Positions 1 to 10,247 of a DNA stretch of 64,000 nucleotides are shown here, piece after piece. A program made the translations under genes and the position numbers. Within the stretch, counting starts at the first letter, position 1; each line of letters begins with the position of its first letter. Origin of the DNA: Knoxdaviesia capensis (lineage: Eukaryota > Ascomycota > Sordariomycetes > Microascales > Gondwanamycetaceae); NCBI GenBank assembly GCA_001510575.1, contig LNGK01000004.1, forward strand, positions 1,277,339-1,341,338. Reading direction: 5' to 3'. Under the pieces are notes generated by a model. It saw nothing but the letters and a program-made list of their open reading frames with translations. It did no database searches and was not told where the DNA came from.

Positions 1-2
1 CC

Positions 3-437
3 GGGCTCTCCCGCACCCACAGCACCATCGCGCAGTGGCGATGCGCCATCACCCACGACCTGCGGCGCGCGACGGTGCACGCCGCGCAAACTGCCTTCGA
101 GCGCGCACTCGCCAGCGACACCGGCCGCACGGCCGCGGCGCTGTGGAGCACGTACCTGCGGTTCTGTACCGCCCACCGCGCGCCGCTGTTCAGCGCCAGC
201 GGGGCGAAGGCGGCGCGCGCGGTGCTGGGCGTGTACTACCGCGCGGTGCGCATGTGTCCGTGGTCCAAGAGCGTCGCGATGCTGGTGTTCGGGGTTCCCG
301 GTGTGCGCGGGGATTCCGCGGACGGTGCGCTGGCGGCGGCGTTTGAGATGCTGGGTGCGAAGGGCCATCGTGTGCACCTTGAGTTGGAGGAGTTCCGGGC
401 GGAGTGGACGGGTGGTCACAGACACGTGCGTCAGTGA
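3..437 (+). CDS. nrde2: NRDE-2 family protein, C-terminal end (partial)
   Basis: Only the last 144 codons are present; the gene begins outside the window and ends at TGA 435-437. The readable part is an all-helical, Ala/Arg-rich repeat region with the segment YYRAVRMCPWSKSVAMLVF, which matches the HAT/TPR-like C-terminus of NRDE-2 proteins, where a 'YYRA..CPW.K' helix pair is characteristic. Members of this family are nuclear RNA-surveillance proteins that work with the MTR4 helicase (family knowledge). A second HAT-like helix (TAFERALASD) lies upstream. Codon use is strongly GC3-rich, as in the other genes here. No splice sites are needed in the visible part. With most of the protein missing, another HAT-repeat RNA-processing factor (CLF1/CSTF-like) cannot be fully excluded. 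Confidence 0.6.
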   Translation, partial: GLSRTHSTIAQWRCAITHDLRRATVHAAQTAFERALASDTGRTAAALWSTYLRFCTAHRAPLFSASGAKAARAVLGVYYRAVRMCPWSKSVAMLVFGVPGVRGDSADGALAAAFEMLGAKGHRVHLELEEFRAEWTGGHRHVRQ

Positions 438-1279
438 ACACACACCCCCCCCCGGAGAAAATGTCGCCCGTCTTACATGTTTGGAGAGACAAGATAAAAT
501 ACAATGAGGCCTCCGTCTTAAATGGCAGCCTTGAATGCACTTACACCGTCCTGCTTGTGTCGCTTTGCGGCAAACGCCCGTGATTGCTGGAGTGTGCTTG
601 AGGTGGCGTGGCGAGATGCATATGCAGTGTAATTTCCTCAGACTTGTGTGGCTGCAAGCACCGGACATGCGATTGCGTTTGCATTCTTTCTTTTTTTTTT
701 CTTGGGGGAAGGGGTTTCCCTTTTAAGTTAAAAGGCCGTGGGAATATACGACATCGAAACCGGTTGAAATAGAGTTATCAATCAAGATCAGACGCTATGA
801 TATGAAGCGCGCGGCAAAAAGGCAAAGCGGGAGTAAAGAACAGGAAGGAATGAGGGCGGCAGGTCGATCGTGCCTTCCTGGGATGTATGCTTGAGTAGCA
901 GAGGAATGTGTATAATAAACGCTGGCCAGATTCCGTTGTCGCGCTTAAAATGCGGACATCGTCTGGGCCGTTCCTTCCACCTCTAACGAGGACTTGGTCG
1001 ACATAGACTACATATCGAAAAGAGTACAACGTTTTAGTAGCTCCCCCATGATAATTCCGTCAATGTCGGTTCTGAGGTTACATGTAAAGGGTTTGATCTT
1101 TTTTTTTCTTTTTTTCGGCTAACACCATAATTAAACTAAACCGCAGACATTTGTTCAGTACAGACGCCAGTGGTTTCTCGCTCCTAGGAAGAACTATACT
1201 GCGTCGCCGTACTGGAAGAACCCGCGTTGGGGTCTCACACCCAGGGATCGCCATCATGGCCTTCAAACCCGCCACCCAG
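438..1279. other. Intergenic, no gene seen
   Basis: Between the NRDE-2 stop and the HNH-like 3' exon. An A-rich stretch with AGATAAAATAC (about 490-500) is a plausible polyadenylation region for NRDE-2. T-rich runs occur at 687-700 and 1100-1115. Translations in all frames lack family resemblance and the GC3 bias of the real genes. Confidence 0.5.
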
Positions 1280-1531
1280 CTAGAAGTCGTTAGCATCTGA
1301 ATCCTCATACACGGAGGACGTGGAATCTTGCCGGGCCCGGTGCCGGCCGCCGCGGTCCGGCTCGCGAGACTCAAACTGGCCATCGTCGACTTCGGCCGCA
1401 CCGCACATCGCGGCCAGCCGGACCAAATTCCACTGTAGCTCGAGCAGTGTAAACGACGGGAGAAGTTCCGGATTGTCGGAGTTTATGGTAAACACTTGAC
1501 CGGTCTCAATCGATATGCCGCTCCGTCTGTG
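1280..1531 (-). pseudogene. Lone 3' exon resembling the C-terminus of fungal HNH-nuclease-domain proteins
   Basis: On the minus strand a segment reads SGISIETGQVFTI, then LLELQWNLVRLAAMCGAAE, and ends in DANDF and a stop (1280-1282). The 'P-x-LLELQW-L-R-AA-x-GAA' block is what I recall at the end of the common HNH_2-type fungal proteins (family knowledge from memory, not searched). A CACAG acceptor-like site lies just upstream at about 1531-1535. I find no HNH core (His-Asn-His region) in the 0.9 kb between this exon and the start of the PLC gene, so it is most likely a truncated relic. A short orphan gene or an exon joined across a long intron is possible. Confidence 0.35.
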
Positions 1532-2435
1532 GGCCAATAGCTCGGTTCGGCTGGTGCCATGTTGTTGACAGTAACATACAGTTAGGGTCAAACCCTATGG
1601 TTAACGCGCGCTGTTTTTTGTGCTCACGCTGGAGCGATTTTCTCATATTCAAAAAGCGCCCGTGCAACCACTCCGGGCTGAGCACTTTTGGTCTCTCTTT
1701 TCTTTTGTCTTCCATCCGGGCCTGGCCCGGCCCTAACGAACCAAAAAGAAAAAAAGAAAAAAAAAGGAACGAAGAAGGCGCGACCGACGCACAACCCCTC
1801 CTTCCACCACATACCCCACGCCGGCAGCCCCAGCGCAGATTGGCTGCCTCTGGGGCCAGCTTTCTCACCTCAGCTGCTCTTTCCTTCTTGGCTGTCTAAA
1901 ACGGGGGAAAGAGGGGACCCCCTGGTCGCACCTTCCGGTCTTAAACTCTTTTATGACAAGCGCTAAAAACTCTGTTCTCGTCCCAACTAATCTTCCCGTT
2001 CCTTGTCTTGTTTCCCTCTTATAAAACGGAGGGAGCTCACGCATCTCTGCCACTTTTCGAATTCTCCTGTTTCCCTCTCAGCTCTTTCCATCTGTATCCT
2101 CGGTTCTTCCTTCCCCGACTTTCCCCTTTATCGCGCTTGCTTTGATAAGTCAGCGAGAGCAATTACGGAAGCCGAAATTGCTGTATCTTATCGTTGTTTC
2201 GGTTTCTCGCCTAATCCTCCTTCAGCAAAGCTTCATTTTTTATATGGAGGTTGCTTAAGTTCAGCTTCAATAAAAGCCCAAGCACGCCCCCTTTTTGCGG
2301 TTGTTTTTCTTGTCTGGTTCTTTCCAACTTCCTCCGGTAATTTATTAGAGGGACCTTCACTTAGGATCTCTGATTTCCTTTCCTTCTTCCCAGATCTCGC
2401 AATTCAATCGATCACGTACGGTAGCACGTGACAAT
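1532..2435 (+). promoter_or_regulatory. Promoter and pyrimidine-rich leader region of the phospholipase C gene
   Basis: No coding signal. It contains the inverted telomere-like pair TTAGGGT (1582-1588) and ACCCTA (about 1592-1597), an A-rich tract near 1741-1768, and a C/T-rich stretch from about 2030 to 2130 typical of filamentous-fungal transcription start regions. An upstream ORF sits at 2244-2258. Confidence 0.45.
2244..2258 (+). promoter_or_regulatory. Short upstream ORF (4 codons plus stop)
   Basis: ATG at 2244 opens MEVA followed by TAA, 178 nt before the phospholipase C start. If transcription begins in the C/T-rich stretch upstream, scanning ribosomes would meet this uORF. The transcript start is inferred, not shown. 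Confidence 0.35.
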
Positions 2436-4662
2436 ATGGCTTCACTCGTCAAGAGTCCAATGCCGTCTCTCCAGGCTGGCGGTGGTGCCAGTGAGTCAAT
2501 CAGAGTAGTCGACACCGTTACCGAGGCGATTCTCGAAAGGCTGAAGAAGATCTACACCGACCAGGTCGGAGGCCAAGCGCGGAAGTGGACGGCCTCCGAC
2601 ATCTCGACGTTCCTGCAGAACGTGCAGGGCTATGGACCGGGAGATATCCCGGACGGTCTTGTCGGCATCCCGGAGCTGGACCTTGCCGGATTCCTCAACT
2701 ACATGAGCTCGGCCGCATCGGCCGCCACAGCCCCGCCGAAGCCACAGAATCTGACGTGGCCGCTGTCGAGCTACTACGTGTCGTCCAGCCACAACACCTA
2801 CCTGACCGGCAACCAGCTGTCGAGCGACTCCAGCGCCGACGCGTACACGAACGTGCTGCTGCGCGGCTGCCGCTGCATCGAGATTGACGTGTGGGACGGC
2901 GACGAGTCGGACAATGAGCTGTCGTCGGAGAGCAGCAGCGACTCCGAGGGCACGCTGGCGCGCAAGCGCTGGCACCGCGCGGTGGTGGACGAGAAGGTCC
3001 GCACGCGCACACAGGCGAAGGCTGCGAGCTCCGCGGCCAGCGGCGGCGGCACCACCCCTCTGGCCTCTCCGGTCAAGAAGTCGTTCGCCGACGGCGTGAC
3101 GTCGAAGCTCGAGAAGACCTCGCTGGGTAAGGACATGGTGAACTCGCGCTTGGGCAGGAGTCTGTCCAAACGGCTGGCGAAACGGCCGACAAGAAAAGAA
3201 ACCCCTGGCTCTAACATTCTCCCCAAATCTCCCATGTCTCCCGTGTCAGCTGCTCCGGCCCTCGCGCCCGCTCCCACTGATGCTGCTGCCCTTCCGTCTC
3301 ATCCCTCGCCGACCGTGTCGCTGACGCCCTCGCGAGCTGCCACCGCGGCCGCCGCCCGGCTGCCGGTCGAGCCGCGCGTGCTGCACGGATACACGCTGAC
3401 GAAGCAGGTGTCGTTCCGCGACGTGTGCGCCGCCATCCGCGACTCGGCCTTCACCACGTCCGACCTGCCCGTGATTGTCAGCCTGGAGGTGCACTGCAGC
3501 CCGGCCCAGCAGGAGATCATGGTGCACATCATGGAGGAAATGTGGGCGGGCATGCTGGTGGCGCCTCCGGCGACCGACGCCACGGCGCTGCCGCAGCTGG
3601 GCGACCTGCGGGGCAAGCTGCTGATCAAGGTCAAATACGCGCCGCCGGGCACGGAGGCGCGGGCCAGCGACGACGACGACAAGGCAACCAAGCCGACGGG
3701 AGTGAAGGCCAAGGCGTCGAAGATCATCCACGCGCTCAGCCGGCTGGGCATCTACACGCGCGGCGTGTCGTTCAAGAGCCTGGACCAGCCGGAGGCGGCG
3801 ATGCCGACGCACATCTTCTCGCTCTCGGAGACCACGGTCACCGAGGTGCATGCCAAGCAGCAGCGCGAGCTGTTTGAGCACAACCGCCGCTTCCTGATGC
3901 GGACGTACCCGCACGGGCTGCGTATCCGGTCGTCGAACCTGGAGCCGGCGTACTTCTGGCGCCGCGGGATTCAGATTGTGGCGTTGAACTGGCAGAAGTG
4001 GGATGAGGGCATGATGCTGAACGAGGGCATGTTTGCTGGCACGTCTGGATATGTGTTGAAGCCTGAAGGTGAGAGCTTTCATCCACTATTGATGGAGGAT
4101 ACCAGCCAGGTGTTTGTGAAAGTCCCTTCGGGGAGGACGTCTAACGTATATGCGCTACACAGGCTACCGCGATATCAGGAAGCACGGCGATGTCATCCCC
4201 GAGATTACACGCAAGACGCTCGATCTGGTGGTGGAGATTCTCGCAGCTCAGAACATCCCGCTCCCACCTGATGACGACGAATTCTCCAAGTTCCGGCCGT
4301 ACGTCAAGTGCGAAGTGCACGTGGAGTCCGCCGAGGAGCGCGTGGACAGCGCCGCGGCCGCCACCCTGGCGGACGCGCGCGACGCGGAGTACAAGGCGCG
4401 CACAAAGACAAAGAAGGGCCGCAGTCCGGATTTCGGCGGCGAGCGGCTGGTGTTCTCGGGGATCCCGGGGGTGGTGGACGAGCTGACGTTTGTGCGGTTC
4501 ACGATCCGGGACGACGAAATTGGGCACGACGACCTGGCGGCGTGGGCGTGCATTCGGCTCGATCGGCTGCGGTCGGGCTTCCGGTTTGTGCATTTGCTGG
4601 ATTGTAAGGGACGGCTAACTAAGGGGGTTGTGCTGGTTAAGGTGACGAAGAGCCTGTCGTAG
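2436..4662 (+). CDS. PLC1: Phosphoinositide-specific phospholipase C (delta-type)
   Basis: Hydrolyses PIP2 to IP3 and diacylglycerol at the plasma membrane. Exons 2436-4068 and 4163-4662; the 94-nt intron (GTGAGA...CACAG) restores the invariant Y-box end VLKPEGYR. The protein is 710 residues. Order: EF-hand-like helical region (about 1-105); first half of the X box with YYVSSSHNTYLTGNQL, catalytic His119, and metal ligands in CIEIDVWDG (Glu149, Asp151); a Ser/Ala/Lys-rich insert (about 152-314); second half of X with SLEVHCS (Glu351, His353); Y box (about 430-548) with SLDQ, PHGLRIRSSN and PAYFWRRGIQIVALNWQ; C2 domain (about 565-710). All catalytic residues are present. No PH domain is visible, as in many fungal PLCs. 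Start chosen as the first in-frame ATG, context ACAATATGG. The intron is readable in frame, so an unspliced product would differ only by an insertion and an altered C-terminus. Confidence 0.95.
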
Positions 4663-5018
4663 TTTTGTGTGTTCTTGTTTCCCCCCCCCTCAACGATCAA
4701 CATGATTTCATGACATATACGGTCCCTTTACTTGCTTTTGCTTCCCCTCATGCCCCTCGAAAGGGGGAACCTTGTGCATTACACATATATCACCGCTCAC
4801 GACACACATGCACGGCTCACATTACGACGTTAGGCACACACACACGATATTTAACGGTTTTTGTCATTTCGTTCGGGATGGAGAGATGGTAGCTGTACTG
4901 CAAATCATCGACTATGTACATAGCCCGAAAACGCTCGGGGTCCGGCCGGAGAGATCCCGGGGACCCCAAGAGCCCAACCCTATCCGATCAGGTTCGGCAC
5001 ACGGGGTGATGGGGGAAC
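4663..5018. other. Short intergenic region between convergent genes
   Basis: Lies between the stops of PLC (+) and the Gln/Gly-rich gene (-), so it holds both 3' ends. It has a C9 run at about 4681-4689 and short CA-rich stretches at 4801-4845. No gene seen. Confidence 0.5.
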
Positions 5019-5437
5019 TTAGTAGTTGCCCGAGGTGCCGGACGAGCCGAAGGCGTTGTCGCTGCGCTGCTGGCCCTGGCCCTGTCCCTGGCCCTGTTGG
5101 CGCTGGCCGCCGGACTGGCCCTGGCCGCCCTGCTGGCTACCGAGACCGCCGAAGCCGCCCTGCTGGCCCTGTTGGCCCTGCTGGCCCAGGTTGCCGGCGC
5201 CGCCCTGCTGGCCCTGCTGGCCGAAGTTGCCGGCGCCGCCCTGCTGCTGGGCGCCGCCCTCCTGGCGGAAGGCGCCCGGGCCGCCCTGCTGCTGCTGGTT
5301 GCCGCCGGCCTGGGGACGTGTTAGTTAGATCTCGAGGACGGAGGGGGCCCATTCAAAGGGTTTTCCTATCAGCGAAGAACAGAAGGACGGGCAGAACAGC
5401 TTACCGTGCCGGAAGTCTCGGTTCTGCGGGAAGACAT
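5019..5437 (-). CDS. Small Gln/Gly-rich low-complexity protein
   Basis: Two exons: 5437-5405 (MSSRRTETSGT, then donor GTAAGC) and 5309-5019 (stop TAA 5021-5019), joined in phase 0; the acceptor is preceded by a tandem branch site CTAACTAAC. The product is 107 residues, nearly all Gln, Gly, Ala, Asn and Ser in irregular GQQGQQGG and GGAGNFGQ units, ending SSGTSGNY. Such composition is prion-like/disordered and resembles small stress- or starvation-induced fungal proteins, but I do not recognise a family. A TATAAAGA box (5592-5585) about 150 nt upstream suggests strong or inducible expression. The opposite strand reads as a Leu/Ala-rich open frame that is an artefact of the repeats. Exon 1 is short, so the start could differ. 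Confidence 0.65.
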
Positions 5438-5584
5438 GGTGGATAGAATCGGGGGGAAGATAAAAAGTCTTGAGTGGTTGTTGTAGTCTTTGAGTAGAGT
5501 TTTGAGAATGGCAAGTTGAGGGTGGAGAGAAGAAGAAAAAAGAACCAAGAACAAAAGCTGATCAGAAACTGGACATCCGCGCCC

Positions 5585-5592
5585 TCTTTATA
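5585..5592 (-). promoter_or_regulatory. TATA box of the Gln/Gly-rich gene
   Basis: TATAAAGA on the minus strand, 148 nt upstream of the ATG at 5437. Clear TATA boxes are uncommon in this window, which fits a regulated promoter. Confidence 0.5.
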
Positions 5593-6062
5593 GGAGAATC
5601 CCCCGCCCATGGCGACTGCTCTTCAGATGGCTTCAGCATGAGCAATGCTGGAATGGCGGGGAAAATGCCTCCCAATGACGCCCAGGCACGGTCTAGAAGC
5701 CCGACGCCATCGGCCGGACGGGCGACGGCAGCACCTGGCCTGAGGTCAGAGCTACGTGGCCTTTCGTCGCCGTCAAAAGGGCACCCGACCGCCAGAAACA
5801 GCCTCAGACCAGCTCGGCAGCGCCACCAAAAGCTCTGGGAATAAGCTCGCAGCTTTTTTTCCACCTCGAAACGGTTGATTGCGGAGATATGTGTGCGTGT
5901 TGGAGGGGGCTATTTTTTGGGGGGGAGGGTACTTGGGTACAATGGCACGCACTCGTCCGGGTGCGGCAGACCGCCGGACCACGGCGCCGGTGCGGGGCCG
6001 GGGCCTATGGCCGGGAGTGGGGCAAAAAAATTCGGAAAACGGTGGACTTGCCAAAGGAGGGG

Positions 6063-6134
6063 NNNNNNNNNNNNNNNNNNNNNNNNNNNNNNNNNNNNNN
6101 NNNNNNNNNNNNNNNNNNNNNNNNNNNNNNNNNN
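6063..6134. other. Assembly gap (72 N) inside a G homopolymer
   Basis: The N run is bordered by GGGG on the left and GGGGGG on the right. Length and content are unknown. Confidence 0.98.
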
Positions 6135-6876
6135 GGGGGGCGTGCGGGTGCAGACGCATGTACCTGCCGAGTCACGGCTGCAGGTCTGGTGCACTGCGGG
6201 AATACCTGGTGGAGACGCCGCGCGGACTACTCCCGGCGTGGGCGTATTGACGGGTGCGTGTGTGTGCATGTGGCTGGTTGCGGCGTGTGTGCGAGGCTTT
6301 GGAAACGGGGCGGGGCGGGGGCGGCGCTGCTACCTTTTCCACCTGTGGGATGGCTCGCTGGTGTGATCGACTCGGTTCTGAGCTACACAGCTCCAGAACA
6401 CCGACGACCTGCAAAGATGGCACTTGTGCGTCACAATGAACCGGCGAGGGGTTCGGCGGTCATGCGAAGAATCGATCTGATTGCGCATCTCTGGAGGCAA
6501 ATTTGACGGTCTGAGTGCATGCACTTCTTGGGGTCGATTGCGATATCCTGGGCTGGAATGTGGTTCCGGTGAGGGGAAAGAGTCGGTCTTGGAGAAGGGG
6601 GGGGGGTCTTTTGGGGGAACTGAGCCCGGAAATGTCTGCGAGCGCGTGACTTTGAAGCTATCCGGCGGGGAATTCCGTGATAACGGCGTCTACAGTGCCG
6701 GAACTGACCACCATTGGCGGCGGTGTTGCGCTGATCGTGAGAACTTCATCTGACTTAGGGTGTAACCCTATCATTTCTTAACCCTAATTACGACTCTAAC
6801 TGCGGGTCAGCATGTTTTAAGCGCCTGTGGGTCAGACGGGGCTCTGCAAGTGTGTGCTATAAATACTGCATCTATG

Positions 6877-6888
6877 TACTGTACAGTA
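6877..6888. repeat. Palindrome TACTGTACAGTA
   Basis: Perfect 12-bp inverted repeat; one member of a palindrome family built from GTACTGTAC/GTACAGTAC that recurs at 9003-9015, 43548-43563, 47854-47875, about 52932, 59229-59244 and 63937-63950. Confidence 0.8.
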
Positions 6889-8065
6889 GGGCTGGCTGGA
6901 AGGCAGTGCACAACAGCCGCAGAATAGTTGTTGGATCCCTCGCATTACTTTAGTGCATTATTGGTTTTTTTGGTTTTTTTTTTTTTTTTCGCATTCCTGC
7001 GTGATGGGTTGGAAAGGCAGATAGATGGGTACGTCGAAAGAAAGGAAGATGGAGATGGGACTCTCATGTTCAGGGTTGCAATATTGGCAGAACCGCCGTG
7101 TACCTGATTTCCACATGTATGTACTGTATTCATCCATTGATGCCAAGGTGGCATCAAACTGACGGAGCAGGTAATGGCGGTTTGCTAGCTGTTTTCCGTG
7201 TGTGCTCCTCGTATTCAGTGATTGATCACCGGCCGCCCAGCAAGGTTCAGGCCCTGCCGCTTTTTGCACACTCTCTCTCGATTGCTTGCTTGCCACCAGG
7301 AGCAGAGGTTTCCAGGGGCTACACGAGATGATCTAGCCCTCTGGGCAGTTGAAAATTGGGGGAGGGGGAAGAGCAAGAGGTTTTCCTTGCCCCTCGTATT
7401 TGGCGATGCCCTGGTTGGAAGGCCCAGCGCTTTTTGTCCAGGGAGACCGACATTGGCGTTCAGGCACACTCTGTAGTCTGAACCAGGAGTTCCAAGTTCG
7501 GCTCTAACTTGTGTGTGTCTGTCCAACCAAAGACGACGCGTGGCAGGGCGTTTTTTAGTGAAAAGGAGATACGTGCGGTTGTGGTGGATGCCCCACGTAA
7601 GAGCGAGGTCCACGTAACAGAGCACAAAGAGACGGGAGAGGAATTTTTTTTTTCAAACAAAAGACCAACGTACTTTGCTTGGGGGCGGTGTGTTTGTCTT
7701 GTTGTTTCGCGGTGTTTCAGAAAGGGTTTTCCCTCGGCGGTCTTGCGTATATAGCGCGGAGTGGCGGCGGGTATAATATGGAGCGAGTATAGGTGTTCTG
7801 GTGCAGTGAAGAGGGAGGACGGGCGGGAATTTTACAGGGAGTTTGACCTGAGATGGCCTGTAGGCAGAGTCCCGAACACTTGTTTGTAGGTCTCGGATAC
7901 TTTTTTTTCTGCGTGTTTGACGGGGTGACGAATGGTGGCAGGTGTGTGGGACAATGGGGGGAAGCTGTGCGGAACAAGCACGGGCGGAGGGGAGGACAGA
8001 ACAGTCGGTCAGTCAGGCTGTTTGCTCCGTGGATGGACAGTATGGTCGTGTGAAGGCAGCGCTGA

Positions 8066-8086
8066 AAGAGAGAGAGAGAGAGAGAG
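8066..8086. repeat. (GA)n microsatellite
   Basis: About ten uninterrupted GA units in intergenic DNA. Confidence 0.9.
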
Positions 8087-9613
8087 GCAAGGAGCAGTCG
8101 AAAAGTCTTCAGAAAAAAGAGGCCAAGATCGCCGCGGATCCGATCCCCTGATCATCCAGTATCCCCTTTCATTTTCCTTTTCTCGCTGGGGGAGGAGGGG
8201 AGGAAACAAAGCAAGGCCAAGCGGCTCAACTGCCACCACCACTAACCTCCAGGCATTCGCATAGTGGTAGGTGTGCACGCTGCAATTTCATGGCTAGGCA
8301 TGATACAAAGCTGCTGTGATGTGCCGGACCGTGGAGATTGGGACGGTGGTCAATGTTCAAGGTTGTTTCTTGGGGGGGGGGATGATCAAGGACAACGAGG
8401 CCCTGGTGGGTGTTATTCTGCGTGTCCCTATAGCACATCTCCCATAAGAGGGCCAACAGCAGCAGCCAAGATGCACGACGAGTGGGTTGTCCCGTCCCGT
8501 CCTGTCCTGTCTGTCTGTCGCCGAATGGGTCCAGCTGCAGGACAGAAAGCAAAAGAGGCATCCGATGCACCACACTTTGTCTGATTCTGCTGCTGCTCGA
8601 TAACGAAGGCAAGCCATATATGCAGCTACACTGACGACGGCGTCGCTACCTATCTTGGGCGGTTCGCCAAGCACGTCATGATGGCCCGTCTGTCTTATCA
8701 AGCAAGAGATTCTACTGTGCAGGTGGAGAAAGGTGTGATGCTTGGCTGGAATGCCGAGAACCGGCTTCGGGGAGATAGTGTCAAAAGAGGGGAGGGGAGA
8801 AGGGAAAGATTTCGAGATGAAGGGTGGGTTTCTAAGAAGAGGAATCAAGAACACGGGGAGTATCAGAAGCAATGGACGAAGAGGGGATGAAAAGAGAGAC
8901 GGCTTGAGGACACTACTGCTATCTTCAGCTCGGAGATATTCCCGCGGATCAGGTTGGTTGTATCGTCGGTGTGGCTGAGGGGAAGCACGCACCAGACATG
9001 TAATGTACTGTACATAGATAGTCCCCAGCCACAGCTGCAGCAAGACACAGTGAGTGTGAGTCCTCTTCAGATCGCCGAGACAGGATATATCTGCGGTCGG
9101 TCTGAGAGTCGTCGTTTGCGGGTTCTCTCACAGCCAGCCCGTCAACCAGAACTCACCAAGTCAACCGTCCACGGAGACGGACACGACAGTACACACCGGA
9201 GTCCCCCGAGTCTCGTAGTCGAAGAAAAGGGCCGGCCGCCGGTTCATGGGCCGCCGACTGTTTGGTTCGAGATAATGCACGTGTGGCGCTTCGCCGCCAT
9301 AGCCCCCGAGACGGGCATTTTCCCATCTTTCTAAGCTCCTCCAAGCTGAAGAGGACAGACGAACCAAACAGCCACGGATGGGAAATGAAAATGATTGTGC
9401 TGATGCTCTGGGGGTGGCTGTGCGGAAAGCAAAGAAACAGCAGAAAGTTGTTTCTGTTTCAACGGACCGCCGGCGGTGTTCTTCTGCACCCCCTGGATTT
9501 TTCTGGTTTTGGCGGGGCCCGCGCCAAAACCAATCGCTAAGAAAGTGAGCCTAGGGCCCCTTGGCCTCCCCCTGTGTTCTTTTCAGGTGCAGTGGTACGT
9601 ACCAGTTTCTTTA

Positions 9614-10247
9614 TGGTGCTGGTTGTTCCTTTTTTTTTCTTTTTTTTTTTTTTTGCCCTGCCTCAATTTATTCTGGTCCTGCTTCCCTGAGCAGCTTCTT
9701 CTTCCTCTTCCCATATCATCCATCACCACCCGCATTCTCTCGTTTCTCGTCTCCGTCTTTTCTCTTTTCTCTTTCTTTTTTTGTTTCTCTTTTGCTTTCT
9801 TTTATTCTCTCGTTCATCTCTATCTTTCTTTTTTTGCTTCTATCTTTCCGGCTCTGCTATTTGGCCAATCCTCAGCCCGAGTCGATTCTCTTGGTGCTGG
9901 CCGTTGCAGCTCTCTTTTTCATCCCTCTCTGCATATCTTTCCGAGCAGCGGCGTATAACAAAAAAGCCCCCGTCACTGCACTGCTGGTGGCTATTGTTCT
10001 CCCCGTATCTCCTCGTCTTCGTTTCTGTCACAGTGTTTGCTGGTCTAAGCTGTCCTCTCGTTTTCTGCTGCCTCGTTGCTCTTCGTCCCGTGACTCCCTT
10101 CCTCTCAGATAGACTCTTGCCTCTCCTCTCCCCGTCACCACCATCACACCCACGCAATCCTCGTTCCAACCTGTCTGATCCTCCCAATTGGCTGTCGTCG
10201 TCCTCTCCCGAGTCTCATCTCGGCTCCCCACACCCCACCCACCCACC
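9614..10247 (+). promoter_or_regulatory. ATG-free pyrimidine-rich leader of the PLC-like gene
   Basis: Over about 630 nt the sense strand is dominated by C and T (long TTTCT/CTTCT tracts) and contains no ATG before the start codon at 10248; the last upstream ATG is at 9613. That pattern is expected of a long transcribed leader scanned by ribosomes. The transcript start itself is not visible. Confidence 0.5.

Larger units (their letters stand above)
6135..9560. other. Gene-empty intergenic stretch
   Basis: No frame on either strand has protein-family resemblance or the GC3 bias of the real genes. Visible landmarks: a telomere-like cluster TTAGGG...AACCCTA...TAACCCTAA (6755-6787), a perfect 12-bp palindrome TACTGTACAGTA (6877-6888), a T16-type run with G interruptions (6964-6990), a (GA)n tract at 8066-8086, and a further palindrome ATGTACTGTACAT (9003-9015). 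It probably serves as the upstream region of the Gln/Gly-rich gene (left) and the PLC-like gene (right). Confidence 0.5.

Noticed and set aside
5026..5328. Leu/Ala/Trp/Pro-rich open frames on the plus strand
   Set aside because: Antisense of the Gln/Gly-rich repeats of the minus-strand gene, which has proper start, intron and stop.
8357..9043. 228-codon open frame on the minus strand
   Set aside because: Low-complexity Pro/Ser/Leu from pyrimidine-rich DNA and no ATG-proximal signals or family match.
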